Of a stretch of DNA of 19,865 nt, positions 16,098 through 19,865 are shown one piece after another. A program made the position numbers and the translations under genes. Position 1 is the stretch's first letter; each line of letters begins with the position of its first letter. A model generated the notes under the pieces. It saw only the letters and a list, made by a program, of their open reading frames with translations, did not search any database and was not told the origin of the DNA. This DNA is from GCA-2862585 sp963991165 (lineage in GTDB: Bacteria > Bacteroidota > Bacteroidia > Flavobacteriales > UBA7312). Location of the stretch: contig CAXDOW010000027.1 of assembly GCA_963991165.1 (NCBI GenBank), positions 1 to 19,865 of the forward strand, in the 5' to 3' direction.

Positions 16098-16105
16098 TAT
16101 ATTTG
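16098..16105 (+). promoter_or_regulatory. Predicted -7 promoter box for the bactofilin-atpZ genes
   Basis: TATATTTG matches TAnnTTTG exactly, 19 nt before the bactofilin ATG at 16125, in the 48-nt gap after porW. No clear TTG -33 element is visible at the expected distance, which would fall in the end of porW. A moderate call. Confidence 0.45.
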
Positions 16106-16124
16106 CAAATACATTTAGTTAATT

Positions 16125-16550
16125 ATGTTTTCAACTTCAAACACAAACGATAAGACCATGGCAAAACAATTAGAAAACTCAGGCGTTGTCAACTTCATTG
16201 GCGTAGGCACAAAAATAGACGGTGAAATCTCCTCCAATGGCGACATTCGAGTGGACGGCACATTGAAAGGCTCTATTTCTACCAAAGGGAAAGTTGTCAT
16301 TGGAACTACAGGCATTGTGGAGGGCAATGTGGACGCTGCCAATGCTGATATTTCTGGCGAATTAAAAGGAGCCATTTCGGTCACGGAGCTTTTAGCCCTA
16401 AAATCGACCGCAAAATTAGATGGAGATATTGTTGCCAATAAATTGGCTATTGAGCCAGGGGCATCTTTCTCCGGTTCGTGCAGTATGGGTGCTATCATAA
16501 AAGAGATGTCCCATGTCACAAAGCAAGAAAAGCAAGAAAAAACGGCCTAA
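16125..16550 (+). CDS. Bactofilin (polymer-forming cytoskeletal protein)
   Basis: A 141-residue bactofilin, a nucleotide-independent cytoskeletal protein that forms filaments from a right-handed beta-helix and helps position envelope enzymes. The core at residues about 24-120 has the typical ladder of six-residue strand repeats rich in Gly, Val, Ile and Asp (NFIGVGTKIDGEIS, GDIRVDGTLKGSIS, KVVIGTTGIVEGNVDA). The short unstructured ends are normal for the family. The ATG at 16125 gives MFSTSNTND, similar to other Bacteroidota bactofilins; the ATG at 16158 (MAKQLENSG) is possible. Its last 38 nt overlap atpZ in another frame, tying its translation to the ATP synthase locus. The M23 peptidase two genes away is a plausible partner. 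Confidence 0.93.
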   Translation: MFSTSNTNDKTMAKQLENSGVVNFIGVGTKIDGEISSNGDIRVDGTLKGSISTKGKVVIGTTGIVEGNVDAANADISGELKGAISVTELLALKSTAKLDGDIVANKLAIEPGASFSGSCSMGAIIKEMSHVTKQEKQEKTA

Positions 16551-16746
16551 TCGATTCATTGTTCTTGTAGCCCTGTCTTCACAAATGGGGATTACCATTT
16601 TTTTGGGTGCATACTTTGGCAAATGCCTCGATGCTAAGTATCATAATGAAAACCCATATTTTACCATAGCACTCACCTTGTTTGCTTTAATTATTTCTTT
16701 GTACTCACTACTAAAAACATTAAACAAGCTCAATGATGACGACTAG
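16513..16746 (+). CDS. atpZ: AtpZ/AtpI-family ATP synthase accessory membrane protein
   Basis: A 77-residue inner-membrane protein with a very basic start (SKKSKKKRPNR) and two transmembrane helices (about 17-36 and 48-67). The motif SSQMGITIFLGAYFGKCLD matches the first helix of AtpZ/AtpI proteins, which help assemble the c-ring or import Mg2+ or Ca2+ for the F0F1 complex. It lies at the usual place upstream of atpB. It begins 38 nt inside the bactofilin gene and its stop overlaps the next gene by 14 nt, so translation of all three is probably coupled. A later start is unlikely, since the next Met (residue 25) lies inside the first helix. Confidence 0.88.
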   Translation: MSQSKKSKKKRPNRFIVLVALSSQMGITIFLGAYFGKCLDAKYHNENPYFTIALTLFALIISLYSLLKTLNKLNDDD

Positions 16747-17125
16747 TCGTTTTGTTCTATCATACAGCACAAAACTGCTGTTTATTCTATTGGTGGTTGG
16801 CGCTATTCATTACCTTGTTTTTGAGCTTAACGATATGAGCATAAACCCACTTCTATGGGGCCTAAGTTATCTAATCAATTTTGTACTGGCGTTTTTAGCC
16901 GTTTGGCTGATTTACAAGTTTAGAATTAACCACACCGCCATTTTAGGATATATTTTTTTAGCCACTAGTTTCGTCAAGCTATTAAGTTTCCCTCTTTTTG
17001 TGCAGCCCATTTTGTATACGCACTGCCCCAATAAAACCCAGGCCTTTTTCCTGTTTTTTGTGCCTTATCTTACGGCTTTATGTGCCGAGGTTTGGTTGTT
17101 AATAAAACTCCTCAACAACGATTAA
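16733..17125 (+). CDS. DUF6168-like membrane protein of the ATP synthase locus
   Basis: A 130-residue integral membrane protein with about four transmembrane helices (roughly 12-30, 40-62, 68-90 and 103-126). It has no catalytic motif. Its size, topology and place between atpZ and atpB match the DUF6168 family of Bacteroidota and are also reminiscent of AtpI; the family name is given from memory of this context and is less certain than the gene itself. The ATG at 16733 overlaps the atpZ end by 14 nt, and the adjacent ATG at 16736 is an alternative. A role in F0 assembly or ion supply is inferred from position only. Confidence 0.75.
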   Translation: MMTTSRFVLSYSTKLLFILLVVGAIHYLVFELNDMSINPLLWGLSYLINFVLAFLAVWLIYKFRINHTAILGYIFLATSFVKLLSFPLFVQPILYTHCPNKTQAFFLFFVPYLTALCAEVWLLIKLLNND

Positions 17126-17177
17126 AAACAAGGCCAATTGCCATGTTAAAAAAACGCAAAAATAATTACTCAATTTA

Positions 17178-17208
17178 TTTTCAGAATTAACTTTAATATT
17201 TAGTTTTG
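17178..17208 (+). promoter_or_regulatory. Predicted promoter for the atpB-atpE-atpF-atpH-atpA operon
   Basis: TAGTTTTG (17201-17208) matches TAnnTTTG exactly and ends 35 nt before the atpB ATG. A TTTTC element (17178-17182), one base from the TTTG -33 consensus, lies 18 nt upstream. It is in the 118-nt gap 17126-17243, which is otherwise AT-rich and featureless. This would let the structural subunits be transcribed independently of the bactofilin-atpZ genes. Confidence 0.55.
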
Positions 17209-17243
17209 CATCAAATACTGAAATAGCAATTGTTTGCCCACAG

Positions 17244-18383
17244 ATGAGAAGAAATTTTAGTTTATTAACCTTACTTTTTACACTTTGTTTTGTTGGTGTT
17301 ACCTTTGCGAAATCTGGCGATGAAAACAAAAAAGACACGCCAGACGAAGTAAAAAGTTTTATCAAACATCACTTAAAAGACGCTCATTATTTTGAGCTTT
17401 TTCATGGTGCTAAAATGCCCCTTCCCATTATTGTGTGGGACAACGGCTTAAAATATTTCTGGTCTTCAGACTTAAAGAAAGTCAAGGTCAAAGAAATAAT
17501 GAATGCGGACTCCACCATTACCTTTGAAAAGCTAGCGGCCAACGATACGGTTCCCAAGAGCGCCCAAGACTACCTCTACGAGGCCCAAAATTCAGAATAC
17601 TCTCTCTTTCATGGAAAGATGTTAGCTGGTAAACACGCCGACCTTCAACTAAAACTCAACTCAGAGGGCAAAAAGAAGCTAATCAGTCATTCTCCACTAT
17701 TAGACTTTTCGATTACAAAAAGCGTGCTGATGACAATCATCATATGCTTCTTCATCTTTTTAGCATTTACTGCTTTGTCAAAGTCTTATCGTAAGGGTCC
17801 AATCCCTAGTGGTTTTGGCAGACTGCTAGAGCCACTAGTCCTGTTTATCAGAGACGAGATTGCCATACCAAACATAGGCAAAGCACACTACAAAAAATAC
17901 ATGAGCTATTTGCTGACTGTATTTTTCTTTATTTGGATTGTTAACTTGGCAGGGATGACTCCGCTAGGGATTAATATAACGGGTAATATAGCCATCACCT
18001 TTTCTTTGGCTTTGATTACCTATTTGATTACAACATTTACGGCCAACAAGAACTATTGGGGACACATCTTTTGGATGCCGGGGGTACCGGTGCCTATGAA
18101 GTTTGTTTTGATGCCTATTGAGCTTTTGGGGACCATCATCAAGCCCTTTTCATTGATGATTCGTTTGTACGCTAACATTACGGCTGGCCACGTGGTCTTG
18201 ATGTCCCTCATTGGTTTGGTGTTTTTTGCCGCCAATCTATTTTCGTTTGGTGCATTTTTTGGCTTAACCCTATTTTTAGGGGTAATAGAGTTACTGGTCG
18301 CTTTTCTACAAGCATATATATTCACCATGCTGACGGCCCTGTATTTTGGAGCAGCAGTAGAAGAGCATCACCATGAACATTAA
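17244..18383 (+). CDS. atpB: F0F1 ATP synthase subunit a, with exported N-terminal extension
   Basis: Subunit a of the membrane F0 sector, forming the proton half-channels beside the c-ring. The 379-residue length is well above the usual 240-290 because of an N-terminal signal-peptide-like segment (MRRNFSLLTLLFTLCFVGVTFA, residues 1-22) and about 130 hydrophilic residues before the first core helix at 156-178. The essential Arg307 sits in PFSLMIRLYANITAGH, and Glu349 and Gln356 lie in VIELLVAFLQAYIF, so the proton path looks complete. The protein ends in a His-rich EEHHHEH. Long exported N-termini occur in other Bacteroidota AtpB proteins. It is followed by atpE after 37 nt. Confidence 0.96.
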   Translation: MRRNFSLLTLLFTLCFVGVTFAKSGDENKKDTPDEVKSFIKHHLKDAHYFELFHGAKMPLPIIVWDNGLKYFWSSDLKKVKVKEIMNADSTITFEKLAANDTVPKSAQDYLYEAQNSEYSLFHGKMLAGKHADLQLKLNSEGKKKLISHSPLLDFSITKSVLMTIIICFFIFLAFTALSKSYRKGPIPSGFGRLLEPLVLFIRDEIAIPNIGKAHYKKYMSYLLTVFFFIWIVNLAGMTPLGINITGNIAITFSLALITYLITTFTANKNYWGHIFWMPGVPVPMKFVLMPIELLGTIIKPFSLMIRLYANITAGHVVLMSLIGLVFFAANLFSFGAFFGLTLFLGVIELLVAFLQAYIFTMLTALYFGAAVEEHHHEH

Positions 18384-18420
18384 TTTATTAACTGAGTATT
18401 AACTTTAAATTTTTCTAATT

Positions 18421-18612
18421 ATGGAAATTCCAGCTATTGTAGGTGCAGGATTAATTGTAATCGGTGCAGGTATGGGTATTGGTAAAATCGGTGGTTCTGC
18501 CATGGATGCTATTGCCAGACAACCTGAGGCCACGTCAAAAATTCAAACAGCAATGATTATTGCTGCGGCACTTATTGAAGGGATTGGATTTGCGGCATTA
18601 TTTGCGGTTTAA
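18421..18612 (+). CDS. atpE: F0F1 ATP synthase subunit c
   Basis: A 63-residue hairpin proteolipid forming the rotating c-ring. Helix one carries the Gly-rich packing motif GAGMGIGKIGG (15-25), the polar loop is ARQPE (32-36), and helix two has the ion-binding Glu53 in AALIEGIGF. Gly rather than Ser or Thr follows the Glu, so the usual Na+ ligand is missing and H+ coupling is more likely. It is shorter than many c subunits (70-80), but both helices are complete. The gene lies between atpB and atpF and is followed at once by a strong RNA hairpin that may raise its relative expression. Confidence 0.96.
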   Translation: MEIPAIVGAGLIVIGAGMGIGKIGGSAMDAIARQPEATSKIQTAMIIAAALIEGIGFAALFAV

Positions 18613-18623
18613 TTCACAATGAC

Positions 18624-18658
18624 AACCAAAACTGTAAGGGTTGCTTGCAGTTTTGGTT
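18624..18658 (+). terminator. RNA hairpin after atpE (attenuator or mRNA-stability element)
   Basis: An inverted repeat forms a stem of 15 pairs: 18624-18638 pairs with 18644-18658, including one G-U pair, around a 5-nt loop (GGTTG). The outer 11 pairs are perfect. It starts 11 nt after the atpE stop and is followed by a weak T-rich stretch (TTTTAACATTTT), less than a full intrinsic terminator. Since atpF, atpH and atpA continue downstream, partial termination or 3'-end protection of atpE mRNA fits better than a hard stop. Confidence 0.65.
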
Positions 18659-18691
18659 TTAACATTTTAGAAAGTAAAAGAAACAAATCAC

Positions 18692-19189
18692 ATGGACTTA
18701 TTTAACGACTTTTCAATTGGCTTATTTGTTTGGCAAAGCGTTTTGTTTTTATCTCTATTGTTTTTGCTCAGAAAGTATGCTTGGAAGCCCATACTAGGCG
18801 CCATTGAAGAAAGAGAAGACGGCATCAAAGACGCTTTAGAGGCCGCTGATAATGCCAAAAAAGAAATGGAGGCCCTCAACGCAGACAACGAACGTATTTT
18901 GCAAGAGGCCAAGGCCGAAAGAGACGCCATTTTAAAGGACGCTAGAGAAATGAAAGACACCATCATTGCTGAGGCAAAAGCTCAAGCTACCGCAGAGGCC
19001 GATAAGGTCATGACGTCAGCTAGAGAACAACTCAATAATGAAAAGATGGCTGCTATGACCGATTTAAAAAATCAAGTGGCCTCCCTTTCTGTTGACATTG
19101 CTGAAAAGATTCTAAGAGCTGAGTTAAGCAATGACGACAAACAAAAAGAAATGATGGACAAGGCATTAGAACAAGCCGCCGCCAACTAA
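18692..19189 (+). CDS. atpF: F0F1 ATP synthase subunit b
   Basis: Peripheral stalk subunit of 165 residues that links the membrane F0 sector to F1. One transmembrane helix lies at about 8-26 (IGLFVWQSVLFLSLLFLL), followed by KYAWKPILGAIEEREDGI, the conserved family start of the stalk, and a long Ala/Glu/Lys-rich helix (about 45-150) suited to a right-handed coiled coil dimer. There is no second, b'-type gene here, so a homodimer is expected. The ATG at 18692 begins at the usual family position. The next gene, atpH, starts one base after the stop codon. Confidence 0.95.
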   Translation: MDLFNDFSIGLFVWQSVLFLSLLFLLRKYAWKPILGAIEEREDGIKDALEAADNAKKEMEALNADNERILQEAKAERDAILKDAREMKDTIIAEAKAQATAEADKVMTSAREQLNNEKMAAMTDLKNQVASLSVDIAEKILRAELSNDDKQKEMMDKALEQAAAN

Positions 19190-19190
19190 G

Positions 19191-19745
19191 ATGAGAAATA
19201 CTAGAGCAACATACCGATACGCGAAATCGTTATTAGAGCTAGCTCAAGAGCAAGGCGTACTAGAAAACTGCAAGAGCGACATGCAGCACATCATCTCTAT
19301 ATGTAAAGAGTCTCACGACCTAATGCTTTTACTAAAAAGCCCTGTCGTAAAAACCGACAAAAAACAAGCTATTTTCAGCGACGTTTTTGCGGCCTGCTCT
19401 CCTCTTGTCAAGCAGTTCATACACTTGATAACCGCTAAGAAAAGAGAAATCTTACTTGCTGACATCGCCCAGCGATTTTTGCTCATATACAAAGAGATGC
19501 AAGGCATAGAAACGGCCCAACTAACCACCGCCGTACCCATAGATGAAGACACTAGAAAAATCGTATTAGACTTCATCAAAGAGCAAGGCGTACAGCAGGT
19601 GGACCTCAGCGAAACCGTTGACGACACCCTCATCGGTGGCCTTATACTGCGTTTGGGCGACAAACAAATCGACGCCAGTGTGGCACGACAGATATCCGAT
19701 TTAAAACAAATGTTTAATAAAAACCTATACATCAAGGATTTTTAA
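19191..19745 (+). CDS. atpH: F0F1 ATP synthase subunit delta
   Basis: The delta (OSCP) subunit, 184 residues, joins the top of F1 to the b stalk. The N-terminal helical domain starts with the typical ATYRYAKSLLELAQEQG (residues 5-21). The C-terminal part has the conserved DDTLIGGLILRLGDKQIDASV (about 143-163) and a closing helix RQISDLKQMF. The length is normal. It lies 1 nt after atpF and 10 nt before atpA, the standard gene order. Confidence 0.95.
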   Translation: MRNTRATYRYAKSLLELAQEQGVLENCKSDMQHIISICKESHDLMLLLKSPVVKTDKKQAIFSDVFAACSPLVKQFIHLITAKKREILLADIAQRFLLIYKEMQGIETAQLTTAVPIDEDTRKIVLDFIKEQGVQQVDLSETVDDTLIGGLILRLGDKQIDASVARQISDLKQMFNKNLYIKDF

Positions 19746-19755
19746 ATTTACAACT

Positions 19756-19865
19756 ATGGCAGAAGTAAAACCGGCTGAAGTATCAGCCATTTTGAGACAA
19801 CAATTATCAGGGTTCAAATCGGAAGCCGATTTACAAGAAGTAGGCACCGTCCTACAAGTGGGGGA
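19756..19865 (+). CDS. atpA: F0F1 ATP synthase subunit alpha (5' part, cut by window end)
   Basis: Only the first 36 codons are in the window. The translation begins MAEVKPAEVSAILRQQLSGF and continues to EVGTVLQVG, the standard N-terminus of subunit alpha (a PAEVSxILRxQL helix, then the start of the beta-barrel with VGxVLxVGDG). The nucleotide-binding parts lie beyond the window. It is the expected next gene after atpH. Confidence 0.93.
   Translation, partial: MAEVKPAEVSAILRQQLSGFKSEADLQEVGTVLQVG

Noticed and set aside
16077..16124. Possible terminator after porW
   Set aside because: The 48-nt gap has no stable stem; what stands out is a promoter-like TATATTTG instead.
16115..16519. Open frame of 134 codons on the minus strand
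   Set aside because: Antisense to the bactofilin; its Ser/Pro/Met-rich composition is what a reverse-complemented repeat gene gives.
19313..19735. Open frame of 140 codons on the minus strand
   Set aside because: Antisense to atpH, no domain, and no promoter or context for it.
1..19865. CRISPR array, tRNA, rRNA, insertion sequence, prophage or defence island
   Set aside because: No regular direct repeats, cloverleaf-like sequences, transposase or integrase motifs were seen; almost all the DNA is accounted for by ordinary chromosomal genes.

Overview
The window is chromosomal DNA from a member of the Bacteroidota, most likely order Flavobacteriales. Supporting signs are type IX secretion (T9SS) C-terminal domains on two proteins, the T9SS/gliding lipoprotein PorW/SprE, TAnnTTTG-type promoter boxes, almost no Shine-Dalgarno sequences, signal peptides ending in A-Q, and an ATP synthase subunit a with a long exported N-terminus. 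The DNA is AT-rich and densely coding. The largest gene-free stretches are 118 nt (17126-17243) and 97 nt (13409-13505). I see no tRNA, rRNA, insertion sequence, prophage or CRISPR array.

Layout: (1) 29-1512 (+): ribose-5-phosphate isomerase B and an exported M28 metallopeptidase, overlapping by 4 nt. (2) 13408 down to 1509 (-): ten tightly packed genes, in transcription order a membrane-anchored M23 (LytM) peptidase, a GH3-family adenylating enzyme, dxr, rseP, an ALDH7-type aldehyde dehydrogenase, a small c-type cytochrome, a DUF5777-like beta-barrel protein, a cytochrome-c lipoprotein, a T9SS-secreted lysyl-oxidase-like protein, and a T9SS-secreted seven-bladed propeller protein. Most junctions overlap or are 0-33 nt apart. 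The only larger gap (75 nt) holds a good promoter in front of the lysyl-oxidase gene. (3) 13506-16550 (+), divergent from the M23 gene: porW/sprE, then a bactofilin. (4) 16513-19865 (+): the F0F1 ATP synthase locus atpZ, a DUF6168-like membrane protein, atpB, atpE, atpF, atpH and the first 36 codons of atpA, with a promoter before atpB and a strong hairpin after atpE.

Functional picture: much of the window concerns the cell envelope: a site-2 protease, a peptidoglycan peptidase near a bactofilin, a T9SS component, two T9SS cargos, and a possible envelope electron-transfer cassette. The most unusual gene is the lysyl oxidase homologue. It keeps the copper-binding histidines and both residues (Lys and Tyr) that form the lysine tyrosylquinone cofactor in animal LOX, and it carries Ig-like domains and a T9SS tail. 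Its expected product, allysine, is chemically the substrate class of the ALDH7 enzyme encoded upstream on the same strand. That connection is an inference.
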